DNA from: Sphagnum magellanicum
Taxonomy: Eukaryota > Streptophyta > Sphagnopsida > Sphagnales > Sphagnaceae
Reading direction: 5' to 3'
DNA: 64,000 nucleotides
Assembly (NCBI GenBank): GCA_021904315.1
Contig: CM038911.1
Span: 24,959,390 to 25,023,389, forward strand
Shown here: piece by piece, positions 24,401-36,274 of the stretch
How positions within the stretch are numbered: position 1 is the first letter of the stretch
Layout of the letters: every line of letters begins with the position of its first letter
Program-made: the position numbers and the translations under genes
The notes under the pieces: model-generated
Databases searched by the model: none
Seen by the model: the letters and a program-made list of their open reading frames with translations, nothing else
Told to the model about the DNA's origin: nothing

Positions 24401-24981
24401 TACCACATCCACTACACCTATAGGTGTACGGTAGATGAAAACCAACTACTTACAAAAGGAACATGAGCCTTTATGAGCTTTCAGACAAAGAAACTCGACA
24501 CAAGAACTCCTCTTTATTCATTGTACTAAGTAATAAATCCAAATATAACGTTTTGAAAAACCATGTGCAAATTAAGGAACCCTCGTCTCCAATACGTTTC
24601 TCCGAAGATTCATTTTCGACATGGACATCACCTTGGCAATCATGAACAACCCAACACTGTCGAAAGAAAGCAAAAGAAAGAAGCATCAAGAAACCACATC
24701 CAAATTGCGAGGAGGCAACAGGGCTGGGGGTGAGGGGAGGTAGTGTGCAAAAACACAAAAGCGAATGCAGCTGCTGACCTCCAGTCGTCAATCTGGCAAG
24801 TGCGACAGCGATACGCAGCAGTATTCTTGGTCCAAACCCTGGTACAACGACCCGATGGCTGCAAAGCGCCGAGGAGGTGATTGAAACTCGGATAGTCGTG
24901 GGACATCAATCGTTCCCTAACCCGGAGTTCCTCTCTCAACCATTCCAAGCGTGGCCCTGGACTCCTGTCCGTCCGCGACAT
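12463..24981 (-). CDS. PRT6: UBR1/PRT6-type N-recognin E3 ligase, N-terminal half
   Basis: Member of the UBR1/PRT6 family, E3 ubiquitin ligases that bind N-degrons in the cytosol and nucleus. Exons (minus, 5' to 3'): 24981-24779, 22577-22525, 22221-22155, 21774-21695, 21373-21279, 20431-20345, 20112-20011, 19680-19503, 18501-18384, 17955-17916, 17778-17656, 17242-17168, 17065-16871, 16812-16573, 16304-16215, 15988-15906, 15638-15542, 14819-14773 (doubtful), 14367-14305, 14115-14026, 13618-13520, 13338-13234, ~13189-12976, 12859-12660, 12519-12463. Nearly all junctions are GT/AG and keep phase. Start is the ATG at 24981. Exons 1-4 give a full UBR box. Later exons follow UBR1 order: 'VRLFNVAPTVMELI', 'LKVVTNLQ', 'SLHIPLHRVLGAIL', 'LELPLRIAAWMAQ', 'YFQLKPEWWTKFDPLFALFY', 'APPPYNRLTNLL', 'SPSMYDLLQELQSL'. 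That is about 920 residues, against roughly 1,750-2,000 for family members. The RING and C-terminal autoinhibitory parts are not seen. An in-frame TAA at 13125-13127 and phase breaks near 14.5-14.8 and 13.2 kb suggest decay. Confidence 0.82.
21695..24981 (-). other. UBR box (N-degron-binding zinc domain), exons 1-4
   Basis: The spliced exons 1-4 encode residues ~46-120. In order: 'RCTRVWTKNTAAYRCRTC', then 'AICKMCFLEGDHRYHDF', 'SGGFCDCGNRDAWKEDG' and 'FCKIH'. This is the Cys/His pattern of the zinc-binding UBR box that recognises basic N-terminal residues. Exon joins are 24779/22577, 22525/22221 and 22155/21774, all in phase. At the first join the codon is AG|T (Ser), where the family usually has Cys in a D-P-T-C run. 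A differently placed donor could change this residue. Confidence 0.88.
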
Positions 24982-25260
24982 ATTAACTGGAGTAAGCGGC
25001 ACTCTGCAAGAATCAGCTGAGCAAGGATAAAATAACAAGAACAGGAAGCTCGTCCAGATTTGCGATAACTCCTATTCCAAGTTCATCATTCCAAACGGAA
25101 CGCCAGTCCGAACTCCCGAACCCACTACAACCCCACGAGGCCGAAGCACTTGTTCCAGCTAGCGAGACCAAACGATTTTGGATGCTAGCGACCGTACATG
25201 TGGTGAGCGTGTCACCACCCCCCTCTCCGGACTCCCTCTATCGTTTCTGCTTTATCAGCT
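24982..25260 (-). promoter_or_regulatory. Probable promoter/5' UTR of the UBR gene
   Basis: Upstream of the ATG at 24981 the sequence becomes clearly richer in GC and CpG than the AT-rich surroundings, and stays so to about 25250. The in-frame codons upstream of the ATG contain no earlier Met. No TATA box stood out. Inference from position and composition only. Confidence 0.3.
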
Positions 25261-25509
25261 CCTCTCCTTCACTTCCTGTAAAACCCTCTGCACTTTGTGG
25301 CGGTGTAAATGGAGGTCTTTCACTTTTTGGAATGGCCACATCACTTTTTCCCTCTTTTTTTACCATGATACCGGGTTGGTTCTGGAAGCAAAAAATGAAT
25401 TGAGTTTTACTCCAGCTACCACACTCCGGTGGTGATCTTGAATTAACCAACCTTTGACTCCTGCCTTGGGGACTGGTTATTTCAGGAATACCCCAGTCCT
25501 TGGGCGTCA

Positions 25510-26160
25510 CCCTACACAAAGACCAGCCTCCTCTATTCTACATCAGACATCCCACATGTCAATATCGACCAAAATAGATGATCATCCAACATAACAAAAT
25601 AAATTTTGATATTTTTTTAATATAAATGAAAAACTTGGACGAAATATTTAATAAGTATATTATATGAATGAAATGCTCAATGGACATTACTATCACTTCA
25701 GCAGTGAAAGTACTACTATGAGCTTGAGTGTCCTGTAAGGGCAATGTTATTTTTTTAGGCGTAAGGTAAAGGCCAACGAGGTAGGCATTACTCGAATAAG
25801 GGCCCCATGAGGTGGAGCCAGAGGCAAGACTTAATCTGGTAAAGCTGGCACCCAAGGGCTTTGCACAGCATAAAAAACCACTGCCCTTTTTCATCAAAAA
25901 ATTCCTGTGATACACTTGAGGTACCTACCGGATACCTGGATACCACTGGGTATCACAGGAACAATGACACAGCAGCTGTTTCAAGAAACGCCTTGTAAGG
26001 CACCTGCAAATAGGCCAGGGTGAACTAGCACCCATGTTGGTATCACCTTATTGAGTGAGGCCTCTTAGTGACCATATTATTAAGCCCAAAAACTGTTAGA
26101 TTTGAACTCAGTGACTTTGATTTAGTCTACACATGGGATATTTGTAATATTCAGAGAATA
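25510..26160. repeat. Dispersed repeat, copy A
   Basis: Matches 29055-29960 in the same orientation. Shared phrases include 'ctacacaaagac-agc', 'atattatatg-atgaaatgct', 'caatggacattac', 'gtcctgtaagggcaatgtt', 'ggtgaacta-cacccatgtt' and 'tctacacatgggatatt'. Copy A keeps more G/C. It lies just upstream of the UBR gene's 5' end. Confidence 0.75.
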
Positions 26161-26860
26161 ATTTAAATGGATTTTGGGATTTTAACTATGGTACCAAGGG
26201 GGTGCTGGTTCATCCAAGTCCCTGCAACTACACTAAAAGCTTTTAGTGGCCATGTTTTAACCAGTGTTGGTCAGTTATTGCTTTTTGTCCTACCTAACTA
26301 ATAGGGTCTGGGTCCAGGTATCAGTAATTTACCAGCAGGGTATTGATTTTTTTAAAGTTAGCAAATAACTTTACTCATCTAGTATTGAATTTTCAAATTC
26401 AATAACTTACCTGGATGACCTGGGTATCATCCAGGTAGGTTATCAATCTTAAAATACTAAAAATGTTTATGATAACAGGATATATATATTTTTATAACAA
26501 ATTAATGTTTTAAAAAGCATACAACCAATGTATAACCAATAATATAACCAATGGTTCACAATCATGTATTCAAGAATTGGCATTTATGCATAACCAACAG
26601 TTATTACTTTAAAAATAATTAGGCTAATTGATAATAGGGGATATTATTTTGACAGTGATCTTGATTGTTGATATGTTTAAATTTTAGAACTTTTTTGATA
26701 ACATACCCTGTCAGCTGTTGCCAAAAAGAAATAACTGGCCCACACTGGTTTTTAAGCTGTTTTTTACTCCTATTCATTTCTAGGTAGCACTAGAGTAGGT
26801 AATCTAGTATTTTCTACTGACCACAATGTCTTATACAATTGCATAGAAGTAGCTCTTCCC

Positions 26861-28420
26861 AACCAAAGCAGATACCCGGCCAACCATTGTTAACTATTCA
26901 TCTCTGTAAAGTTTACCTGTTTATAAAATCATAGAAGAAAGTAGATCTGCATTGTGGTTTAAACAACATGCATTGAACGACATCCGAGCCCTCCATCTGG
27001 CATAGGCACATTCATCTTCACACCATTGTTGAAAAATCCACTGTCGCTAAACAACTGCACAAACTCTGCAGTTAAAGGACAAAGGTGAGTGCAGAGTTTG
27101 TGGACCTGCGTTGTTGTTTAAACAACTTGTGGATCTGACATCATAGCCCTTCACGGGCATAGGCACGTTTATGTGGTCGTGCCCTCTTTGCAAAATGGAC
27201 ACTTGGCAAAAAAAGCAAAAAACTTTGCAAACTTCGCAGTTGAAAATGTCAAAACCCACAGAAGTTGTAAAAACAACATCAGCTGGGGCCATAATCCAAA
27301 ATGTTTGGATATGTGAGGATTCTATGTAATTTTGGAGTCAAAAGAAGATCAGTTCGGCAGTGTGGCTGCCAACGTTCTTGTTAAACTTTCTGCATCCATA
27401 TCCCTGCATCCATATACCTTCACAGATAAAACCTGGGGCCAATATAGGCCCATCATTGAACATTAGCTTATCACTGAACAATCTTTCTCAATTTTTCCCA
27501 ATTTTGAGTAATTTAAAATGTTATAGGAGTGCCTTCTCAAGCTTTAGGAATCATCTTTCAAATGCAAAGCGAAAGAGCAGCAAAAAAAGAGCAGTAAAGA
27601 TTTTTTTTTTTTCAAATTGCAAAACGTGTTCTTTTTCATTTTTTTTCATCTTGACCCCTCCTACTTCATCAGTGCATAACTTTCTCATTTTTTTGGGGTT
27701 CAAATTGAGTGATTTAAACTGCTCTGAAATGGCCATCTTAAGCTCTACAAATGATCTTGTAACTTTAAAGGTAACAGAGTAATATTTAAATTTTTTTGGG
27801 GGGTTAAAAAATACATTATGAGTTGTTCGATAAAGATTTTTCTGTAAAAATGACCCCCTCTACTTGGGAGGGCCATAACTTTTTAGCCTTTAGTCCATTT
27901 TTTTCTGATTTTTGGTGCGATAATGCGCAAGGAGGAGGGCTTCAACTACTCTTTGGACACCATAAATAGTGGGGCCCTCCTGCAAAAAACGACGAAAAAT
28001 CCTACCCTAATTGTGCTATGATCCGCTTCTCTACCCTAACTGACTCCATGAAATTTCGTTTTCATTTCTAAAAGAAAGAACCAGGAATCAGGATCTTTGC
28101 ATTGTTGTTAAAACAACAATACAGATCTGACTACCTAGCCTAGCGTAGGTGGCAGATCATAGCCTTCCAAGGAAGCTTGTCATGATTCCTTTGTTCCAAA
28201 ATGCAATCCTAGCAAAGTTGAAAATGTTTGAAACCCAAAATTAATTAGCCATCATCCAACACAAGCCACAAGCCCCTAACCAAACATTTATCATATGTTT
28301 CTCATTTCTTGTTATTTTCTAATGATTTTCATGGTTATGGGTGTGTCAAACGAAGGTTTTTAATTTTTTTTAAATTCTAAAAACAATTGATTAACGAAGA
28401 AGAACCAAGAAGAGATTGAG
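26861..28420. repeat. Left arm of a large inverted repeat
   Basis: Reads as the reverse complement of 36275-37106. Matching landmarks, left outwards to in: 'gcagatacccggccaacca', 'gcattgtggtttaaacaac', 'cactgtcgctaaacaac', 'tgccctctttgcaaaatg', 'tgactccatgaaa', 'gaaccaggaatca', 'aaacatttatcatatgtttc' and 'tgattttcatggttatggg'. The left arm has about 700 bp (27300-28010) that the right arm lacks. Confidence 0.85.
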
Positions 28421-29054
28421 CATGTCTAGAGAACAAAATGTTTTGAAATTTTTTTCAAGTTGCCTTGAGGAACAATGAGACTTGAAATTTTGATTTTTGG
28501 TTTTTTTTTTACTATAATTTTGAGCTTGTAATCTCAAATTAAAAATGCAATTTCACTTTCAATATCTACACTTTGAGAGCTTTTCAATAGTATAAATATT
28601 ATTTGATTTGAACAAAGTTTATCTTTATATATTTTTTTTAAACATTCAAGATATTACTTCCGAAGGGAAGTTGTTTGCAAAACAACTTAATCATTTCTTT
28701 CCTAAAGAAGTTATTCCTTAAGGCAATATGGTTGGGGCTATCATTTTGTCTCCTTCTCCTTTCAAAGTCATTTTCTTTTTGGGGCATCTAAATTGAAAAA
28801 GTTATGCAAAGGCTTATTTTTTCACATTTCATCCATGAAAAAAAATAAAAATCAAACTTTATACCCTTTGGTCGAAGAAAAATAAAATTCCACAAGATCA
28901 CTTAATTTTCCTTGAAAATATTGTGTAAAAAAATAATTAAAATATTAATCATAGTTTGGGTATAATAAAAAATAAATTAAAAATATTTTTCTTGTTGAAC
29001 ATTGTTTTGCATTTTTGTTGAAATCAATGCCATGTTTAATTCATTGTTCATGCT

Positions 29055-29960
29055 TGCCTACACAAAGACTAGCATCCTTCATTCCACACCTAAGCACATC
29101 CATTCATGTCGATATTCACCAAAAGAGATGATCATCGACATAATTAAATAAAATTTGATATTTTTTTATAATATAACTTATACAAAACTTGATCAAATCT
29201 TTAATAAGTATATTATATGGATGAAATGCTCAATGGACACTACCTTATCCTTAGTTTGGTTTCATCACTAAATAATCCTCCAAATAGTGAAATGAAATTT
29301 TGTAAAAATATGAAGTTGACATGTTGAAAATCACCATAATTATCATAGGCTACACTCTAAATAATTTCACTACTCTTATCACAATATTATAGTTGACGAT
29401 GAAAAAATATATAATTTGAAAATTATAAAATGGATTCATTTATTGAAAAAAATTATTATTTGCTTTGTCAAGGTGGAAACTAACCCTAGGCTACCATACT
29501 TCCATTTTAGTAGTGAAAGTATTATTTCACTATGAGCTTGAATGTCCTATAAGGGCAATGTTTTTTAATAGGTGTAGGGTTAAAGCCAAGGCCAAGGGGT
29601 GGGCTTTACTTGCATAAGGGCCCCCTAAGGTGGAGCAAGGGGAAGCCCAAATTTGGTAAAGTTCACACCCAATAGCTTTACATAACATAAAGGCCTACTA
29701 CCCATTTTTTATTAAAAAATTCTTGTGATACTCTTGAAATACCTACTTGATACCATTATGTATCATAGGAAACAATGATATAACGGGTGTTTCAAAAAGC
29801 ACTTTATAAGGCACCCTACAAATAGGCCAAGGTGAACCAACACCCATGTTGGTATCACCTTATTCAATGAGGTCTCTTAGTGACCATATTAAGCACAAAA
29901 AATGTTAGATGTACACATATAAACATTGATTTAATCTACACATGGGATATTAGTAATATT
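29055..29960. repeat. Dispersed repeat, copy B
   Basis: Same family and orientation as 25510-26160, with an extra ~260 bp near 29240-29500. It differs from copy A mostly by A/T replacing G/C, as expected if methylated cytosines were lost. It lies inside the inverted-repeat element. Confidence 0.75.
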
Positions 29961-31035
29961 TATTCATTCATGTTCCATAAATGAAGATTGAACATATAAT
30001 TAAAAATGAAATCCAAAAGCTCTCAACATGTTTGTTTTCCTAGTTTTTATATTAGTTATTTCAAATATAACAATCAAAACTGACCATTATAAATAATCAT
30101 TAGCAAGTACTAAGACTAATAGTCCAAAATTTCAAAAAAATACACCCTACCTAACTACTTGTTCAACTATCGGTTTTGTTAAATACAAGTTCTACAAACT
30201 ATCTATTGTCCAACTTGTCAACCTTTCTTCCTAACCTAGTAACATTACCTACTAGGTTGAATAATTGGTTACATCAGTATTACAAGTTAAGTCAAATAAC
30301 AAGTTAAAACACAGGTTTAACAAACTGCTTACTCTATTAATTTATTAAGTAATTTTTGCCAAATCTGGGTAACAACATGTACTTGAAAATTTATCTTTAT
30401 GCATAACATGTAACTATTACCAAAAGAATAAGCAAGTAAATTGGTAACCAAGGGAATATTTTGACAATGAAATGATAACCAATATTTCTATTTTTCTAAT
30501 TGAGAACTTGGATATTGATAGGGTGAATGGGTTGTTGATTGAACACAGAGTGTATTAGAGGTGAACCATTTATTCAATTGTGTTGTTTTATTTCTAATGT
30601 CCCAAAAGAAAATGTGTAACTCCTATAAGGGCATCCATAGCCTTTTAAATTATTCAATTTTTTTTTAAATGAGAAAAATATGGCCCCTAAAATTTTGGGG
30701 GGATTCTTAAACTTGAAAAATCAATCCAAATGATAAATGATAATGTATGAACAAACATCTAATCACTTATAATCAAATAGCCAAATGTCCATGACTAAAT
30801 ATTACCCATGTCATCACCAAAATGTGTGAAGGTGAAAACAAATGTTTCTATTATTTATAAATATTCAAATGGTTTCCAATTTTGAAAATCTCAAAAAACA
30901 AGGAGTAAATCCTAATCAATAATTATGGGGGCTTTAGGATTCATGAAACCTAAAATTTTGCACACCCACTGCCCACATTCGAAGGACCTTCATGTTGTGG
31001 TTCTATTTTTGCACAACAAACCAAGTTCATTATTA
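29961..31035. other. AT-rich DNA, no gene seen
   Basis: No supported feature. 30100-30480 is dense in ggtaac / aacaagtta / actaggtt motifs, similar in style to the LTRs at 58.3 and 62.4 kb, but no alignment could be confirmed by eye. Confidence 0.5.
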
Positions 31036-31039
31036 CCTT

Positions 31040-31640
31040 TTTACAAGTTTCATTTTCTTGGTTCTCATTGTCTTCTACTTGTGTACAAGATTTCACTTGT
31101 TATTTTTCCTAATGTTATCATTGCTTTGAGTTTTTAATTTTTTTAATGTTCCTCTTCTTTGTCTTCCTCACCTTGGGCTTTCAATTGTCCTAGTGTTCTT
31201 CTTATTGGTTCTCATCTCTTTTAGTTTCAATCATCCTAGACCTTCTTTTCTTGGTCCTTATCACCTTGAATTTTGATTCTCCTAGTGTTTTTAAATTTGA
31301 AGTTTTCATCACTTTGAATTTTCAATTATCATGGTCTTCATTGCTTTGCATTTTTGGTCATTCTATTGTTCTTTTTCTTAGTTTTCAATATTGGCTTGAA
31401 TTTTAATCATTTTGATGATCTTTTTCAAGTTTTTGATTGTCTTGGTGTTTTTTTATAAAATCTTCATTGCTTTGAATTTTAAATGTCATGGTTTTTCTCT
31501 TTCTTAAACTTTTAATTGTTCTAATGTTCCTTTTCCTAATCTTCATCACCTTATCTTTCAATTTTTTTAATGCTCCTATTCAAGATTTTCATCACCTTCA
31601 ATTTTCAATTTTTTATTGTTCATCTTTTTCATATTTATAG
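31040..31640. repeat. Degenerate ~60-bp minisatellite
   Basis: About ten degenerate units of the type 'ttgaattttcaatcatccta', 'gtgttcttcttcttggt', 'tctcatcacc'. A lone related unit lies near 31970-32035. Frames across it are repeat-driven. Confidence 0.65.
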
Positions 31641-34600
31641 CCTTGAGGTATGGTCATCCTACAAGTGTTACTTTTTGGATCCTTGCAAGACATTTTTTTA
31701 TCGGCAGAATCTTGTCAAGAAGTGAAATTAAAAATCAAAAATTCGAAAATGAAATGATTCTAAAAGTTTCCAAACAGCAAAAGTGAGGAAAGAATAATAA
31801 AAATCATCACATTTTTATATTTGATTTTCAAATTGTAGCCATAAATGTAGAAGTTCAATTGAATACATTGTATTTCATAATTGATTTATAGTTTTATTTG
31901 ATTAAAATTTCATAAGGATCATTGCCATTTAAGCTACATTTAAAAATTCTTATAAAGAACATTTGTTTTCATTGCTTTGATTTTTCAATCATCCTAGCAT
32001 TCTTCTTCCTAATCCTCATTGTTTTACTATTCATGATTGTGGTCAAGGACTTCATCTTATGCCTTTTGTACCTTCCCTACTCATTTACATTCATTTAATT
32101 CCAATGATGATAATTCATTAGAATCGGTTTAACTACAACAACTTTTGGTTCCATAAGTCGTCACTTGGATAATTCCATGCTAGAATATATTTAGCCCATT
32201 CGTAAGCAAAGAGGCATGGAAAGCTATTGTTAAAATATCTATGTCTTTTTCTTTTTTAAAATTTTCAACACCATATTTAAAACATATTTTCAATCCCTTC
32301 TCCACCAATTTGCATTTCATTTCTCTTTAATTGAATTTGAATTCACTTCAATTCAATTTAATGGAATTTCAATTATATTCAAATTCAAGTCAAGTTTCAT
32401 GCAATGCCATTCAATATTTTTATTCAAATGGAACTTAATTTTTATAAAAATCAATTTCTTTCTTTGATCACTTGATCGTCATTAGTAATGCAATATAACA
32501 TAGAGCCCAAGTTATTAATTACAAGGATGTAACAACCTTGTGACATGTCCTCTTATTGTTTTTCTATGCTTGCCCTTTCCCTACATTATTTTTGGATAAC
32601 TTAGATTGAATAACCTAAATTAATAACCACCTTTGAACCTTAGTGGGTGAGTTTTAAATCTTATTAGTATGTTGAAATGAAAGTGGTCACCTACATCCTT
32701 GACATCAACTATAGATCATGTTGATATAAATGATTTTCTTTCATGTCTTTCAACTAATCTCTAAGTTGTTTGTTCAACCAAAATCAAGGAATTTTCTTTT
32801 CAAACTTTTTTTTTTCCATTTCTTAAATTGTTCAATTTTTTAATTTTTTTTATTATTACCTTGTCCATGGTCTTTTTTTATAAAATACCTAGATACTTAT
32901 TTGAAGTCACAATATGTGATTGAGAAATCTACTAATAGTTATATTTACCATTGGTGTGTCTTTGCAAACAAATGGGGCAGTTACAAGTTGTAAAAGTTTA
33001 GCCTTTCTTGGGCTAAATTTGGAGAAGTTTTAAATTATTGTTGCATTTCTATACCTTAAATATTGTAGAGCTATTGATTACATGTTCATTAAGTTTTACA
33101 TGCCCATCTTCTATCACATCAAACATATTCACATAGTAGTGATGCTCAAGTTTGATCTACCATTAAGCCCATATCTAATAAATATAGATGAATAATGGAC
33201 TATTCTTGTTATATTAATCATATTTGTAACAATATATTCTTCTTCATGTTGTTGATCATGATTAAATTCATTGTATGATATGTACTCCTCTTCATCTTCC
33301 TTGCTATTATTTGTTCCTATATAAATATTTACCTAGGTCAAGTTAGATTGTCATCCACGGCCTTAAGTTCATAGGCCATATTTTGCAAGCCTTAAAACAT
33401 GAATTGATGTGTTTTTGGTTAGTGATTGACCTAAAACCTTGTCTACCCATCTAGTGAAGGTAACCTTATCTAATTCATTATAATTATTTCTAACCATTGT
33501 TGCATCCTTTTTATAAAAAAAAGTTATTTATGAAAGGTTTGAAACAAAATGCATCTCAAGGTTGGAAAACATGTGATGTGTGAAAAGGCAAGGTGACCAT
33601 ATATAACCAAATTGTTGTGCTTATTCTATTACTTCTAACTTGGTAATTAACATGTGAACCATACCCATCCAAAATTAATAAATGATGGTTGGTTTAAGAA
33701 ATTTCTCCTAAAATAAACCTTTTGAAGAAAAACAAGAAGTTATTGAATAGGAAACATGTCATCTAAACATTTATTTGCATTGGCATGCATGTTCTTGATT
33801 CTACACTATGATGTAATTGTCTTGAATATTTTCACCTTTGAAAGTGTAGAATCTTGGTAGAACCCGACCCATTGCGCTTATTGCATAGGTTATGATTAAA
33901 CATTTTTAGAACTTGGGAATGGTGTTGTAAACTTGATTTGAACCTCTTCAAACCAAAACTTTTATTTTTAATTGTTTGCTTGCTTGAAATATTGTTTCAT
34001 CCAAATTTTAAATATGTTATGCATTCTAATTGTGTTGATTGTATGTGATTTTCTACTTTAACTTTCAAGACAATTGCAATAAGAACTATAATTTCTAAAA
34101 TTAATGTGTCTAATCTTTTGCACTTCTTACGAGAGAAAACATGTTTAAAAAACTAAAAATAGTAATGGAAAAGTTGAAACTCAATTATATTCAAATTTCC
34201 CCAATTGTTTATGAATGTGTTGAATTGTTTTAATGATAATACAATTCGCATAAAATTGGAGGGAATTAGTAAGGTGGGCAAACCCATCCTTGGGTGGTAC
34301 TATTCGGAACATTATACCCCAAATGTTTTGGACCCATCCGATCATAGGTCATTAGTCATTAAATATAATCATTAGTCATTAGTCATAAATTTTTACAACA
34401 TTTGGTGTAATTTGACACTTAATGATAAAGGGTCAGGAATTTTACTAGCACATGTTTAAAACATTTCAAGAACATAATTCTTTTACTTGTGTAGCATATG
34501 AGTTCTCTTCAATTTTCCATATTGTATACATAGGTGGGGAACATAAAGCCCATGTGGTGGAAGCCAATAATAAAAAGGTCAATTTGAAAAGATTAAAATA

Positions 34601-36270
34601 TTTAAATTAAATTGAGTCCTCTTTGAATTTTTATGAGGTGGTTCCTAGTGGTACCACTCAAAAACAAGTTTGCTTGTGTGTGATTTTTCGATTGCTCATC
34701 AATGTTTTAATCATTAATACATCCAAAGCTAAGGTTCCTTGTGTTCAATTTCATTTGCTCAAATTTTTGCGTTGGAATTTAATTAAAATTCTTACACAAT
34801 TATGTTTAATTCCTTCTTTTTTAATTAGACCACCCAACCCCCATCACTAAACAACATTTTTACACAAAATGTGGGCCACTTTTTGAAATTGTCCCAAGAC
34901 ATGCCCATAACTAAACATTAAAAAATTCACCCCTCTTATTTTTGCAAATTTATGGTCAGATCCACACATGTGTGTTCACTTCACCTCTTACCACCAAACA
35001 TTTTCTCTCCAAAGGATGGCCAATTTATTTTATGTTTGTCAATATTTACACCCATGACCAAACACAAAAGTCATCTAATTGGTTAAATGTTGAAATAATT
35101 CAAAACAAAACTTTTCACAAATGGATGTTCATTGTTTGGTCATATGTAATATTTGGAACAATGACAAGGTCGCAAGCATTCATTAATCGGCTTGTTCATG
35201 CATTATATACACATTCAATAATTGACCTTTGTTTAATGATATGTGCGCTTGCCCTACCTTGTGTAATCTAAAAATAATAATCTTAAACCCAATCAACAAG
35301 TTAAGAAAAAATATATATATATCTAACCAACAATGGTATAAACCTCACATGGAATTTGGTGTAACTTTGTTGATACTTGAGACTCGGATGGGTTTTTTGA
35401 GTGAAAGCATGAATATGCTTGACACCCCATTTCCAACCATCTTCTTTTCATCCCTGACATGTTCCCCTCATGTTGTATGAACACATTCAATCCATCAAAT
35501 TATAAATGCAATAAATTCAATTTCCATAATTCCAAATCATATTCCCCATTTTGTACATATTGTAAAGGTTCATATAAATTAGATCTTCAACTAGAGTTCA
35601 ACGATGAGAATTTAATGTATATAATTCTTTTTTGCACAATTTTTCAAACTGGACATCAATTTTCAGATGAAATATGACCCATAACATGATGAACACTTTT
35701 TGTTTTCACATCATATCTGACATACTAATCAAATGTACGACTTTGTTTTGAACCATGACGACACATTTAGAATCAGAATAGTGATTAAGCATGTTCAAGT
35801 ATCCAAATCCAAAAAGGCACATTTATAAAAGATTTTTAAATGGTTTGGAAACATGGAACCCTTCATGTGAAGTACACTAGAATTCAAAAAAAATTGAAAA
35901 CATTTGGTGCACATTTGATAAGGAAAAAGAACTTTTGAAAAAATAAAATTGACTATTCATGTCCTTGTCTTTGAATGTTTCGAATATATAAAGGAACTTT
36001 TAAAACATAATGAATTTGCATGAAATTTTTTGTGGTTGCAACTTTAAAAATTCAAAAATTTATTCCAATAGTTTAAATTTCTTTTTGATATATAGTGTTC
36101 TCATAATGATTTTTCAAAAATATTTTAAAAATTAATTTAAACATTGTCCACACAAGATGTGGCTACTTATTTTATGCTTTCACTTTCTTAGTTTTTTTTG
36201 TGCAAGTATACCCATGTAGGAACTTAGACAATGAATGGTTTCAACCAATTACTACCCACCACGATAGTGA
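31641..36270. other. AT-rich interior of the inverted-repeat element, no gene seen
   Basis: Short frames only (e.g. 34942-35271), with no recognisable domains or convincing splice structure. Local simple motifs: gaattt/attcaa at 32320-32400 and attagtc repeats at 34350-34390. Confidence 0.5.
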
Positions 36271-36274
36271 CCCA

